Source of the DNA: Deinococcus aquatilis DSM 23025
GTDB taxonomy: Bacteria > Deinococcota > Deinococci > Deinococcales > Deinococcaceae
Reading direction: 5' to 3'
DNA length: 58,388 nt
Assembly (NCBI RefSeq): GCF_000378445.1
Contig: NZ_KB899724.1
Coordinates: 1 to 58,388 of the forward strand
Under the pieces are notes generated by a model. It ran no database searches. It worked only from the letters and a program-made list of their open reading frames with translations, and was not told the DNA's origin. Shown one piece after another: positions 17,048 through 26,533 of this stretch. Both the position numbers and the translations under genes were made by a program. The number at the start of each line of letters is the position of its first letter. The stretch's first letter is position 1.

Positions 17048-18745
17048 TTGATCACTCCAGAAGACCTCCACCAACTCGCTTTTTTTGCCGACCTCGACCC
17101 AGCCGGGCGCGAGGAATTGGCGCTGGCTGCCGCCGACGTCTACCTGAACGCGGGTGACTGGTTGATTCAGGAAGGCGACTCGGCAGCATTTTTTGTGCTT
17201 CTAGAAGGACAACTGGAAGTCCTCAAGGAAACCGCCGGAACAGAGCATGTGATCAACACATATGCACCGGGCGAGGCCTTTGGAGAAGTGCCGTTGTTGC
17301 TGGGATCTGGGGCGGTCGCCAGCCTCCGGGCACAGGAAAGATCGCGGGTCATGCGGCTGGAAGCGCCCGATTTTCATGCGCTGATGGCCCGTTCGGACGC
17401 GGTGGCGTCGCGGGTGCTGAGGAACATGACGCGGCGGGTAGGCGACCTGCAACGGCTGGCCGTAGAAACGCCGCAGGCTGTGACCCTGCTGATCGGCAGC
17501 CGCGCCGAACCTGACTGCTCTGGGTTACGCGATTTTCTGGCCCGTAATCAGGTTCCGTTTCGTTGGCTCGATCCTGAAGAACCTGCCCTGGCCGCGCTGA
17601 TTCCGCCGGAAGTGATCCAACTGCCTCAGCCTGTGGTGATCCTGCCAGGGGCAGAAGTGCTGACGCGTCCCAGCATGCGCGAAGTGGCCGTCCGGGTGGG
17701 CCTACAAGTTGATCCGGAGCGCTCTGAATATGACGTGGTGATTCTGGGCGGTGGTACGGCAGGACTGGCAGCAGCGGTGTACAGCGCGTCCGAGGGATTG
17801 TGTACGCTGCTGGTAGAAAAGCACGCCCCCGGCGGTCAGGCTGGAACATCCTCGCGCATCGAAAACTATCTGGGTTTCCCCACAGGCCTGTCGGGAGACG
17901 ATCTCAGCGCCCGCGCACTGCGTCAGGCCCGGCGATTCGGGGCCGAAGTGGTGACCACCCGCGAGGCGATGTCAGTCACGCCCAGCCCCACGCCGGGAAG
18001 GGGATTCCATGTGGTCACGCTGGACGGTATTGAGGGAACGGGAGGCGAAGGGAAGTGGGGCGAACGCATTCAGGCCCGCACCGTCATCGTGTCTACCGGA
18101 GTGGAGTGGCGGCCCCTGCCTCTGCCCAACGCCAGGGAACTGAGTGGGCGCGGCGTGTGGTACGGAGCGGCCCGTACCGAGGCGTCCGGCATGCGGGGCA
18201 AGGACGTATACCTGATCGGTGGCGGCAATTCCGCCGGACAGGCCGCCATGCACTTCTCGGGCTATGCCGAGCGTGTCAGCCTGCTGATCCGTGGCCCGAG
18301 CCTGGAAGCGGGCATGTCGCAGTACCTGATAGATCAGTTGGCGGGCAAGGCCAATGTGCGGGTGTGCCTGAACTGCGAAGTGACAGCCCTTCATGGTGAC
18401 GGCCACCTCACGGGTCTGACCGTCCGGCACCGGCCTCCCCACGCACTCCCCACCGAAGAACAGATCGCCACCAACGCCCTGTTCGTGTTTATCGGGGCTG
18501 ATGCCCGTACCGACTGGCTGCCTGAAGCCCTGTGCCGCGATGAACGCGGCTATATCCTGACTGGCAGCGCCGTTTCCGCAGACCACTGGCCCCTGACGCG
18601 GGATCCACTGCTGCTCGAAACCAGCGTACCGGGTATCTTCGCGGCGGGCGACGTGCGCCACGGCTCTATCAAGCGGGTGGCGTCGGGCGTGGGTGAGGGC
18701 AGCATGTCGGTGGCCCTGATTCACCACTATCTGGGGCAGCAGTAG
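17048..18745 (+). CDS. Cyclic-nucleotide-binding domain fused to a thioredoxin-reductase-like flavoprotein
   Basis: 565 residues from TTG 17048, chosen because AAGGA lies six bases upstream and the CRP-type domain begins directly. Residues about 1-130 are a cNMP-binding beta-barrel (DWLIQEGDSAAFFVLLEGQLEV, then PGEAFGEVPLLLGSGAVASLRA). A linker of thioredoxin-like character follows, then a two-dinucleotide-fold flavoprotein: FAD motif VVILGGGTAGLAAAVYSAS, GQAGTSSRIENYLGFPTGLSG, NAD(P) motif VYLIGGGNSAGQAA, and the second FAD motif GIFAAGDVRHGSIKRVASGVGEGS. Where true thioredoxin reductases have CxxC, this protein has GVWYGAARTEA, so it cannot use that redox pair. The substrate is unknown. The ring of the cNMP pocket resembles signalling domains, but ligand binding is not certain. 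Confidence 0.85.
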   Translation: MITPEDLHQLAFFADLDPAGREELALAAADVYLNAGDWLIQEGDSAAFFVLLEGQLEVLKETAGTEHVINTYAPGEAFGEVPLLLGSGAVASLRAQERSRVMRLEAPDFHALMARSDAVASRVLRNMTRRVGDLQRLAVETPQAVTLLIGSRAEPDCSGLRDFLARNQVPFRWLDPEEPALAALIPPEVIQLPQPVVILPGAEVLTRPSMREVAVRVGLQVDPERSEYDVVILGGGTAGLAAAVYSASEGLCTLLVEKHAPGGQAGTSSRIENYLGFPTGLSGDDLSARALRQARRFGAEVVTTREAMSVTPSPTPGRGFHVVTLDGIEGTGGEGKWGERIQARTVIVSTGVEWRPLPLPNARELSGRGVWYGAARTEASGMRGKDVYLIGGGNSAGQAAMHFSGYAERVSLLIRGPSLEAGMSQYLIDQLAGKANVRVCLNCEVTALHGDGHLTGLTVRHRPPHALPTEEQIATNALFVFIGADARTDWLPEALCRDERGYILTGSAVSADHWPLTRDPLLLETSVPGIFAAGDVRHGSIKRVASGVGEGSMSVALIHHYLGQQ

Positions 18746-18889
18746 ACAGTAGAAGAGAATGTTGACCCGGACGGGCCAACGTGAAGTCGTGCCTCCTCCC
18801 ACGAGCGTCAGATCAGCCCGACATGAGGAAAGGACAAGGAGTCAGAAACGCGAGGAAAGTCATGGCCGAGGTCGCCCGAGCATGCCAGC

Positions 18890-21800
18890 ATGCATGATCT
18901 TGACCAACTTCGGAACTCTCCTTTGAACCAGCGTGACAACCATATTCTGGAGGCGATGACCGATGGGTACGTCGCTCTGGACCGTGAGTGGTGCTTTACC
19001 TACGTGAACCGGGTTATTGCCGAAGCCACAGGCAAAACACCCGATCAGCTGGTGGGCCGCCGTCTGTTCGACGAGTTTCCGGAAACCTGGGCGCTGCTTG
19101 AACGCCACAGTACAGCCATCCAGAGTGGCGAGGCTGTGTCGTTCGATACCGAATATCCGCCGCTGAACGTGCATGTCCATGTCCAGACCTTCCCGACCCC
19201 AGAAGGAGTCGAAATCTTTTTTCAGGACGTGACTTCATTACGCCGCGCCCGCCGCAACGCCTCACGGCTGCTGAATCTGACAGAAGCGCTCAATGCCGCA
19301 ACCCATCTGGATCAGGTATTGAACACTGTACTTCAGCACTTGCAGGAAGAAACCTACGGGGTATTGGTGGCCCTACACGATCCGGAAGAAGACGTGCTGA
19401 AGGTACGGTACGCCGTCAATTTCGATCCGGCAGGGGTGGAACCCTATCTGCGGATTCACGTCAACGCCGACGTTCCTCTGGCCGAAACGTTCCGGACTGG
19501 GCAGTTGATGGTCATGAGCCGCGCGGAATGTGAGGCCCGCTATCCAGCCCTGCAGATCGACGCACATACCCAGGAAGTCGTGGTGTTGCCTCTCCGGAGC
19601 AGTGGACGGGTACTGGGCAGCATGACCCTGAGCATGAAACAGCCCTGGGCCGTGGACCTGCTGACCCGCAGCCAGCTGACGGTGGTGGCCGCGCAGTGTG
19701 CCAGCGCTATAGAACGCGCTCAACTGTTCGAGGAAGCGAGGCGCAACGAGGGCCGTTACCGCACGTTACTGGAAACGACGCACGCGGTGATCTGGGAGGT
19801 GGATGCGCAGTTCAGGGTCACCCGGCCCCTGAGAACCTGGGAATATTTTACGGGCCAACTGTTCCAGCAGCACCGGGATTTCGGATACCTGCAGGCGGTT
19901 CACCCGGACGACCGGGAAGCCGCGAGTACAGAACTCCAGGCAAAAACTGCCCTGGGTCAATCCTTTCAGATGCGCCTGCGGCTGCAACACCGGAACGGCG
20001 AATTCCGGGCCACCGAGGTGCAGTGCGTCCCTGTGCATGATGAGGCGGGGAAGGTCTGCGGCTGGGTCGGTGCAATTCGGGACGTCTCTGAGCAGGAGCG
20101 CCAGCAACGCTGGGAAAGCGGTGCACGGCAGTTGCTGACAAAATTGGGGCAGGCCACCGAAGCGCAGAGCGTGTACCGCGACACCCTGAAAGCAGTGGCC
20201 GATATCGCCGGAACCCCATACGCAGTGCTGGCTGGCCCACTGGAGTCGGTGGGCATGTTCCGGGTTCTGCACGCCGAGCAGATCCCCGAACATATCTTGA
20301 ATCAGGTACGCCAGTTTCAGGCCATGCCGGAGTCGGCCATCGGGCGGGCACTTTCTTACGGCCTTCCCTTCTGGCTTCAGGATGAACTGACCGATCAGGC
20401 CTTGCCAGATATCCACGCGATGGCCGATCGGAACCTCCTCGCACAGGCGGGGCCTGTATTGATGGTGCCGCTGAACCACGAGCATCAGCTGACGGCGCTG
20501 ATCGCGCTGAATTTTACGGGTTATCCAGAACCGAGCGAAGACGTTCTGGCCCATCTGCGCTGGCTTCAGCCTCAGCTGGCTCCTGCCCTGCAACGCGCAC
20601 AACTGCTCAGGACGCTGGAACGCAGCGAGAGGCAGGCCCAGACCATTTTGCGGGCGCTGGACGAAGGCGTGCTGCTATTCGATGCCGATGGGCGGGTGGT
20701 GGCCGCCAACCCCACTGCCCGTCAACTGAGCGGACTGGGCGGAGGGGCCGAGGAAGACCAATGCGGCGAGATCGTTCCGTTTCCACTGGCCTTCGACAAG
20801 AGTTGGGGCCTGCGCGACCCGGCAGGCCAGCTTCTTCCAGTCAGCGCCTACCCGGCGGCCCAGGCCATCTCATCAGGCAAGACCGTTCGCGACTCGGTGG
20901 TGGAATTCGTGCGGCCAGATGGACGGGCGATCCTGGTGTCTATCAACGCTGTACCTCTGGTCGAAGACGGCGTGTTCCGGGGCGCAGTCGTATCGTTTGC
21001 CGATGTCACCGAGGCTTACCGGATGCGCCAGCAACTGGAACGGCAGGCCCATGAAGATGAACTGACCGGCCTGCCCAACCGCCGGGTCTTCAACTGGTCG
21101 CTGGAACAGTTGGCGAGGGAGCCACAGACCAAAACAGCTGTTCTGCTCCTGGATATAGACCAGTTCAAGGCCGTGAACGACACCTTTGGACATCATGTCG
21201 GGGACGCCCTACTTCAGGCAGTGGCGCGGCGGCTGATCAAGGTTTGCGAGGGTCGGGGCACAGTGATCCGGCTGGCAGGCGATGAATTCGGGGTTTTATT
21301 GCCCATCTCCAGCCCCGCAGAGGCAGACGCGATGGCAAATCTGCTGATAGACCGGCTGCGCGAAACATTGACGGTGGCCGACATGGAATTTCATATCAGC
21401 ATCTGTGTGGGCATCTGCATCAGCTCAGACGAGGGCGGAACGGCCAGCGAACTGTACCGCCAGGTCGATCTGGCGCTGCATGAGGCCAAACGCAATGGAC
21501 CGGGCCGCTGGTGTCAGTTTACCCCCGGTCTGTCGGCAACCCAGCAGCGGCGGGTACAACTGGAACGGCGTCTGCGGGCGGCCCTCCACACCCGAACGCC
21601 GCATACCCAACTGCCCCACAGCGAGGGGCTCAGCGTGCACTACCAACCTATTATGGAGTTGGCTGGTCGGCAGGCTGTGGCCTTTGAGGCTCTGGCCCGC
21701 TGGAACGATGCCGAACTGGGTTGGGTCAGCCCACTGGAATTCATCCGTGTGGCCGAGGAGAGCGGCCTGATTCACGAGTTGGGTGCGATGGTCCTGCACT

Positions 21801-22390
21801 GCGCCCTCAGCCAGGGCCGGGCCTGGGCAGAAGCGTGGCATAAACCCGTATCCGTCAGTGTCAATGTCAGCTCGACCCAGCTGATGCGCTGCGATTTCCT
21901 GGAACAGGTCACAGGCATACTGGAAGCGACAGGGGCGGCGGCCTCCTCACTCATTCTGGAGATCACCGAGGCTGTGGTCATTCAGGACGTAGAACTGGTC
22001 AACAGCCGCCTGCAAGCCCTGCGGGATATTGGTATCCGGGTAGCGCTCGACGATTTCGGCACAGGCTTCTCAAGTCTGGCCGTGCTGGGTACCCTGCCCA
22101 TTGATGTCCTGAAAGTCGACCGACTTTTTGTCAAAGGTGTGGCACAGAATGCCCGGCGTCAGGCGCTTCTGGCCGCCGTCATTCTGCTCGGCCACCGCCT
22201 GGGAATCACGGTGGTGGCCGAGGGTGTCGAAGAAACCTCCGAACTGGAAGTTCTTCAGATTCTGGGTTGTACTCATGTTCAGGGCTATCTTTTCGCCCGG
22301 CCTCTGCCTGCAGCGCAGATTTCAGGCCCAGCACACCTCAATTTGACCAAGCCAGTCGCCTTCCAACATACCCGGACCAACGAAGCCTGA
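18890..22390 (+). CDS. PAS/GAF sensor with GGDEF and EAL domains
   Basis: 1166 residues. Order: PAS (about 10-110, ILEAMTDGYVALDREWCFTYVNR), GAF (about 125-280), PAS (about 290-405), GAF (about 410-570), PAS (about 580-715), GGDEF (about 720-885) and EAL (about 900-1150). The cyclase loop is AGDEF at 796-800, a variant still found in active enzymes; the I-site RxxD is absent. The EAL domain keeps its catalytic set: FEALARW (E933), NVSSTQL, ILEITE, ALDDFGTGFSSL, KVDRLFV and VAEGVE, so phosphodiesterase activity is very likely. No membrane segment is seen. It lies 144 bases after the cNMP-domain oxidoreductase on the same strand. Confidence 0.9.
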   Translation: MHDLDQLRNSPLNQRDNHILEAMTDGYVALDREWCFTYVNRVIAEATGKTPDQLVGRRLFDEFPETWALLERHSTAIQSGEAVSFDTEYPPLNVHVHVQTFPTPEGVEIFFQDVTSLRRARRNASRLLNLTEALNAATHLDQVLNTVLQHLQEETYGVLVALHDPEEDVLKVRYAVNFDPAGVEPYLRIHVNADVPLAETFRTGQLMVMSRAECEARYPALQIDAHTQEVVVLPLRSSGRVLGSMTLSMKQPWAVDLLTRSQLTVVAAQCASAIERAQLFEEARRNEGRYRTLLETTHAVIWEVDAQFRVTRPLRTWEYFTGQLFQQHRDFGYLQAVHPDDREAASTELQAKTALGQSFQMRLRLQHRNGEFRATEVQCVPVHDEAGKVCGWVGAIRDVSEQERQQRWESGARQLLTKLGQATEAQSVYRDTLKAVADIAGTPYAVLAGPLESVGMFRVLHAEQIPEHILNQVRQFQAMPESAIGRALSYGLPFWLQDELTDQALPDIHAMADRNLLAQAGPVLMVPLNHEHQLTALIALNFTGYPEPSEDVLAHLRWLQPQLAPALQRAQLLRTLERSERQAQTILRALDEGVLLFDADGRVVAANPTARQLSGLGGGAEEDQCGEIVPFPLAFDKSWGLRDPAGQLLPVSAYPAAQAISSGKTVRDSVVEFVRPDGRAILVSINAVPLVEDGVFRGAVVSFADVTEAYRMRQQLERQAHEDELTGLPNRRVFNWSLEQLAREPQTKTAVLLLDIDQFKAVNDTFGHHVGDALLQAVARRLIKVCEGRGTVIRLAGDEFGVLLPISSPAEADAMANLLIDRLRETLTVADMEFHISICVGICISSDEGGTASELYRQVDLALHEAKRNGPGRWCQFTPGLSATQQRRVQLERRLRAALHTRTPHTQLPHSEGLSVHYQPIMELAGRQAVAFEALARWNDAELGWVSPLEFIRVAEESGLIHELGAMVLHCALSQGRAWAEAWHKPVSVSVNVSSTQLMRCDFLEQVTGILEATGAAASSLILEITEAVVIQDVELVNSRLQALRDIGIRVALDDFGTGFSSLAVLGTLPIDVLKVDRLFVKGVAQNARRQALLAAVILLGHRLGITVVAEGVEETSELEVLQILGCTHVQGYLFARPLPAAQISGPAHLNLTKPVAFQHTRTNEA

Positions 22391-22430
22391 GCCTGCCCTG
22401 AGATGAAGTCCATCCGGCTGAAGGTGTTGT

Positions 22431-23009
22431 TCAGACCGAGTCGGAAGGAGCGGGAGCAGAGGCATCAATCTGGCTACTTTCATGTGCCAATCCCAGAGGA
22501 TCTATCACTTCCAGCACCTCGCGCCGGAGCGAGATCGTCTGGCTCTGATCCACGACCCGGCTCTCTTTCCAGATCTGTACGTCCAGCGCCGGAAACACTT
22601 CCTTCTGGACGGTGGCATGTTCCTCAAATAGCAGCACTTCATGGGTACGCCCTGGTTCCAGTGCCACACCGTCAATCATGACCTCACCTGCACCCGGCGC
22701 AATCGTAATTTCGAGTTTTTCGGTTCGCAGCATTACGGGCAGCAGTTCTTGCCGCTCGGTGACGACCTTATTGATAGTCACCGAGCCGTAGACTTCGCGC
22801 ACCACATCTACACGGGCACGTTCTTCATGCAGCGTGAGATGGTTCAGGTGAACTCTGGAAGACTGCTGCGCCTGCGCCGAAAGGGTCAACGCTTCCGATG
22901 ACTCGTTGACTCCCGCGCCCACGGAAGTGGTCAGAGACGGAATGGATGAGGTGGAGACAGAAGTGTCTTCCGGCGTTACAGACGGCGTAGGATCGCGTGA
23001 ATCGGTCAT
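22431..23009 (-). CDS. DUF2382 stress-type protein
   Basis: 192 residues from ATG 23009, which has GAGGA six bases upstream; the longer frame above it lacks such a site. After a Ser/Thr/Pro-rich N-terminus (about 1-55) the protein carries a DUF2382-like segment: LTLHEERARVDVVREVYGSVTINKVV (about 67-92), then a less conserved second unit that includes EHATVQKEVFPALDVQIWKESRVV. DUF2382 (YsnF/AvaK) occurs in general-stress proteins; its biochemical role is unknown. It lies 155 bases downstream of another DUF2382 protein on the same strand and may share its transcript. The start of the unit retains the alternating charged pattern (EERARV), the rest is more diverged. Confidence 0.7.
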   Translation of the reverse strand: MTDSRDPTPSVTPEDTSVSTSSIPSLTTSVGAGVNESSEALTLSAQAQQSSRVHLNHLTLHEERARVDVVREVYGSVTINKVVTERQELLPVMLRTEKLEITIAPGAGEVMIDGVALEPGRTHEVLLFEEHATVQKEVFPALDVQIWKESRVVDQSQTISLRREVLEVIDPLGLAHESSQIDASAPAPSDSV

Positions 23010-23164
23010 GGGAATCCTCACAGGACGAATCAGGAGAGCGCCCAAGAGCAGCGCAATGGAGAGGCGAACGAAATCGAAACGAACAAAACCGGAGCAGGGC
23101 GGATGTGCTTCCACGCTGCTCCGGTTTGCGTTCACTGGTCTAGAACATGTCCAAGTGAATCATT

Positions 23165-24019
23165 TCAGATCTTGCGGTTGGTGGTGTTCGTTTCGGTCGT
23201 GGTCGTGCTGCCCTCGTCAACACGGACTTCGCCCGTCTTGGTCACGTCCAGCACCTCGCGGCCTACGGTTTCGGTAACAACTTGGCTATCAGTGACAGTG
23301 CGCTTACCTACTTCGATCTCTTCCACCACGTAGGCTTCTTTGCCCACATTGGCGCGTTCGGCTTCCAAATCTACGCGCATGGTGGTCTGGCCCTCGCCCA
23401 ATACAGCTCCGGTCACAGCCTGTCCATCGGTCACAGTATGACGCTCAATGATCACTTCTTCGCGTTCCAGCGCCACATTCACCTGCTGCTCGCGGGTTTC
23501 CACGTGCTTACCAATCTCAACGCTGCCTGCTTGGAAGCGGTCTTTGTTCACGACCAGACGCTCCTCCAGCAGTTGGAGACGCTCGGGAGTACGGTAGGCG
23601 GTCTCCTTGTATGCGGCGCGTGCGGTTTCGTCCACGGTAGAGGTCTTATCGGCCCCCAGCAGCACACGCTCGTCGGACTCGTAAGATTCGGTGGCGTACA
23701 TCTCGCTGGAGCTGTATTCACCCAGGTCACGGGCCTGATCACGGGTCAGGTTGTCGAAGTACACACCGTCATCGGTAATTCGGGCGTGGCCGACTGGAAT
23801 CAGCACCTCTTTGGAAGAGAACCAGCCACCCACATCGGTGATCAGGTAGCGCAGTTTGCCACTGGAAGGATCAACGAGGGCGTCACGGATGGTGCCGATC
23901 TTCTCACCGTTGGTGCCGTATGCGACGCTGCCGTTGGGCAAGTACACGCCTTCGCCGGTCAGAGCGTCGCCGTGAGTGCGGGTCAATTCAGAAAGAAGAG
24001 CAAGTTGGGGCTGTGTCAT
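23165..24019 (-). CDS. PRC-barrel plus DUF2382 protein
   Basis: 284 residues from ATG 24019, with GGAGG seven bases upstream. A PRC-barrel domain covers about residues 25-105 ([31 protein letters not shown]). A DUF2382 domain follows from about 145: [50 protein letters not shown], then [35 protein letters not shown]. The tail is rich in Thr and Asn. PRC-barrels mediate docking to ribosomes, RNA or membrane partners in other proteins. Paired with DUF2382 the architecture is typical of stress-induced proteins in Deinococcus and soil bacteria. It is the first gene of a two-gene unit with the protein at 22431. No known radiation-response operator is seen upstream. Confidence 0.85.
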   Translation of the reverse strand: MTQPQLALLSELTRTHGDALTGEGVYLPNGSVAYGTNGEKIGTIRDALVDPSSGKLRYLITDVGGWFSSKEVLIPVGHARITDDGVYFDNLTRDQARDLGEYSSSEMYATESYESDERVLLGADKTSTVDETARAAYKETAYRTPERLQLLEERLVVNKDRFQAGSVEIGKHVETREQQVNVALEREEVIIERHTVTDGQAVTGAVLGEGQTTMRVDLEAERANVGKEAYVVEEIEVGKRTVTDSQVVTETVGREVLDVTKTGEVRVDEGSTTTTETNTTNRKI

Positions 24020-24534
24020 GGGAAAACCTCCGCTAAGGGGAAAGTGAGATAAACGTAGTCCTGAACATCCGGTCTTACACAAAAACCATCGTTCCCTGTG
24101 TTGAATCCGTCTGTCAGGGTCAGGAGCAAGTTTATGCAGAGCAAGCTCTCTCGCTGCTGAGTGTTTTCTCAATGTCTACAAGGTTTGTCTTGGGGTAGAG
24201 TTTAGGTCAAGCTGATAAAATCTATAAAAACAGCTATGACGTCATCTCTACCAAACATCGGATGAGTTTTCCGACGGTCTCATTTAATGCTCAAGCACGC
24301 ACTCTTAGATCATCTCTTCTTAATCCCAGCCAATAATAACTCGCACTCATCCATTCAATAGATTTCTGTGATTTCAAGACAAATATCTGTCAAATGCAAT
24401 CTATTTGCTGTTGTTTTGAAGAAAACCCCAGAAATTGGTTTGTGAACAAAACCGACTCGATATGAAACACTCCCTCCCCACGCTCTAGGTCAGTGGGGAG
24501 GGAGTGTCATGAATCTTTTAAACAGACCAGGATT
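24020..24534. other. Intergenic region upstream of the PRC-barrel gene
   Basis: 515 bases without a credible gene. The half next to 24019 should hold the minus-strand promoter of the PRC-barrel gene, and it becomes markedly AT-rich from about 24180 to 24460. The far end contains the terminator of the 24535 gene. I see no repeat or known operator in the middle. Confidence 0.6.
24467..24507 (-). terminator. Terminator hairpin of the 24535-25395 gene
   Basis: A perfect 15-bp stem (24467-24481 with 24493-24507) and an 11-base loop, 28 bases after the stop of the minus-strand gene. It is followed on that strand by TTTCAT. Strong stem, weak T-run. Confidence 0.7.
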
Positions 24535-25395
24535 TTAACGTCCAGTTCGGCCCAACAGGTCTACCAGACGGTCTACCTGTGATTTCTGAGCAGCCTCCAG
24601 GGCAGCCACAGCTTCTTTTTGCAGAGCCTTCCATGCTTCCAGCGTGCGGGCGGAGGTGTGCATCACAGCGGCACTGACCGTAAAGTGCAATCCCGGCGAG
24701 CGGCGCATACTGGCTTCTACAGCCTCGCCGCGTGCACCCAGCACCGCACCCAGGATGCCCTTTTCTTCTGCTCTACGCTGAAGTTCCCGGCGCAAAGCCC
24801 GGTCTTTGATGCGTTCTACAACTTCCCAGGCGGCGTCCTGAACCAGATCGCGACCTAAAGCGGCGCGAAAGGCCTCAACCCACAGATCATCCCCCCGCCG
24901 CCCCGTCCTGAAATGCAACCCGCCCGTATGCACTGTCCAGTGACTTTCAAAATCGCGGCCATCTTCAACGAGCACGCGAATCTGACGGGTTCCGGCCTCA
25001 AGCGTAAAGCGGTGGCCCTCAGGCAACACGGGCCAACTGCTCAGGCCATCGGCATCCAATGCCTGCATGGTGGCGTAGGCAGAGGCCAGCACTTCAGGCC
25101 CGTCTTGTGCACCACCAACCCGCGCTCCATCGGCATACAGTCCCAACAGACCGCCTTCCTCCAGCCGGACTTCATGTTGTATATGCCGCAATCCCAGGCC
25201 CCACGCTTCATGGGCCCGCGTCAGGGCGGCGCTGAGTTCAGCTGTGTTGGCAGCCTCCCGCGCATCAAGATTGAGGTCAGGCAGAGCAGTACGAAGCAGG
25301 GCCTGCAGGGCCATCCGCGATCCGGCTTCGGCATCCTGGGCCACCTGTGCGGTGTCTGGGGCGGCTGTTTTCTTGATCTTGCTGGCTTGCGTCAC
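24535..25395 (-). CDS. Hypothetical protein, 286 residues
   Basis: A well-formed gene: GTG start at 25395 with GGAGG six bases upstream, stop at 24535 followed by a strong hairpin. The protein has no signal peptide or membrane segment. It starts with a lysine/alanine-rich tail (about 1-25). A mixed alpha/beta part with FTLEAGTRQIRVLVEDGRDFESHWTVHTGGLHFRTGRRGDD lies near the middle. A charged helical C-terminal third (KDRALRRELQRRAEEKG, then EAWKALQKEAVAALEAAQKSQVDRLVDLL) may form a coiled coil. I do not recognise a family. It lies upstream of and divergent from the replication region, so a role in plasmid maintenance is conceivable but unsupported. Confidence 0.75.
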   Translation of the reverse strand: MTQASKIKKTAAPDTAQVAQDAEAGSRMALQALLRTALPDLNLDAREAANTAELSAALTRAHEAWGLGLRHIQHEVRLEEGGLLGLYADGARVGGAQDGPEVLASAYATMQALDADGLSSWPVLPEGHRFTLEAGTRQIRVLVEDGRDFESHWTVHTGGLHFRTGRRGDDLWVEAFRAALGRDLVQDAAWEVVERIKDRALRRELQRRAEEKGILGAVLGARGEAVEASMRRSPGLHFTVSAAVMHTSARTLEAWKALQKEAVAALEAAQKSQVDRLVDLLGRTGR

Positions 25396-26089
25396 GGTTA
25401 TCCTCCGGGCATGTTCTGGTGGGTGAGGTGACCCTCAATTGTAATGGCTAGGTGTCTTGTGGAGCGGAATCGAATGTTGGCGTGCGGTCAGTGTACCGAG
25501 AAGCGTAAAGGCTCTCCTGGTGTTTCACTCCCGCCAGCACAGGTTTATTCTATCCTATTTATGCGACTAAAAACAGAAGTCTTGTCCCCAATATGTTCAT
25601 AACAGATTTTGATCGGAGTTGCTCTACCTGTTGTGGATAGACAAACAGGAACAGCTAACGAACTTGAGACATGGACCTTGGGTGTGCTCCCGTCCTTCTC
25701 AATCACAGCTGATTTTGATTAGGGCCATATACATACCCAGATTACGGAGACGATGCAAACAAGATCTGTCGTCAAATAACCCACAGCCTCACCAAAATCT
25801 AATCAGATGCTCATTTTTTTGCCCGTATCCGGATCCAAAATTGGGACGCCTCTACAAGGCACGAGAAGGCCATTGATAGGGTATCTGCAGACTTGGGGGG
25901 CGGCAAACTACCCAGAGGCATGTTCCTGAGGCTGTGATGAGCTTCTATGCCTATTCAGATCTGGCAGGTTGCCAGGGAAATGACATTTAAGACGAAATCA
26001 GCCCAAAAATGGCAGGAAGTCAAGCTTGGCATTCCGACCCCGAATTCAAATTTTTTCAGGGTCGCCTTGATGTTGATTCTTTTAGAGCT

Positions 26090-26120
26090 TTTAAAAGATT
26101 TAAAAGATTGATGATCATCA
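26090..26120. other. Candidate DNA-unwinding segment
   Basis: Two tandem copies of TTTAAAAGA (26090-26098, 26099-26107) run directly into the 12-bp palindrome TGATGATCATCA (26109-26120), about 50 bases before the first iteron. AT-rich short repeats beside iterons are where strand opening usually starts; the role is inferred. Confidence 0.5.
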
Positions 26121-26169
26121 TCAGGGGGCGGAAGCAGTTTCCCACAAACACGACGTTTTTCGCGTTTAT

Positions 26170-26448
26170 CGCCTGAGTAGACCGGTACTTTTTCGGCAAA
26201 CCGCCTGAGTAGACCGGTACTTTTTAGCCCCAATCGCCTGAGTAGACCGGTACTTTTTCAGCAAACCGCCTGAGTAGACCGATAGTGCTCAGACTCAAAC
26301 CGCCTGAGTAGACCGGTACTTTTTCAGCAAACCGCCTGAGTAGACCGATAGTGCTCAGACTCAAACCGCCTGAGTAGACCGGTACTTTTTCAGCAAACCG
26401 CCTGAGTAGACCGGTAGTCGCAACTCAAACCGCCTGAGTAGACCGGTA
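26170..26448 (+). repeat. Iteron cluster, nine copies
   Basis: Nine copies of CGCCTGAGTAGACCGGTA start at 26170, 26202, 26235, 26267, 26301, 26333, 26367, 26399 and 26431. The copies at 26267 and 26333 read GATA instead of GGTA at the end; the other seven are identical. Spacing is 32-34 bases, three helical turns, so initiators would bind on one face. A 66-bp double unit is repeated exactly at 26267-26332 and 26333-26398. The binding protein is presumably the Rep encoded at 26643. Confidence 0.93.
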
Positions 26449-26533
26449 GTGGGTATCAGCACCCAAAAATGAATCTTTAGTGGCGCTGATACGTCATTTT
26501 TGCCGATTAAAGCGAATTATGTTCACAGCTAAT

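Noticed and set aside
24020..25600. Radiation/desiccation response motif upstream of the stress-type genes
   Set aside because: I looked for the TTATG-spacer-CATAA palindrome and saw nothing close to it.
25619..25876. 85-codon frame in the origin leader
   Set aside because: No ribosome site, composition unlike the neighbours, no recognisable fold; it lies in low-GC origin DNA.
25632..26146. True DnaA boxes in the origin
   Set aside because: Only three 7-8 of 9 matches to TTATCCACA; kept as weak candidates in the origin note, not called as separate features.
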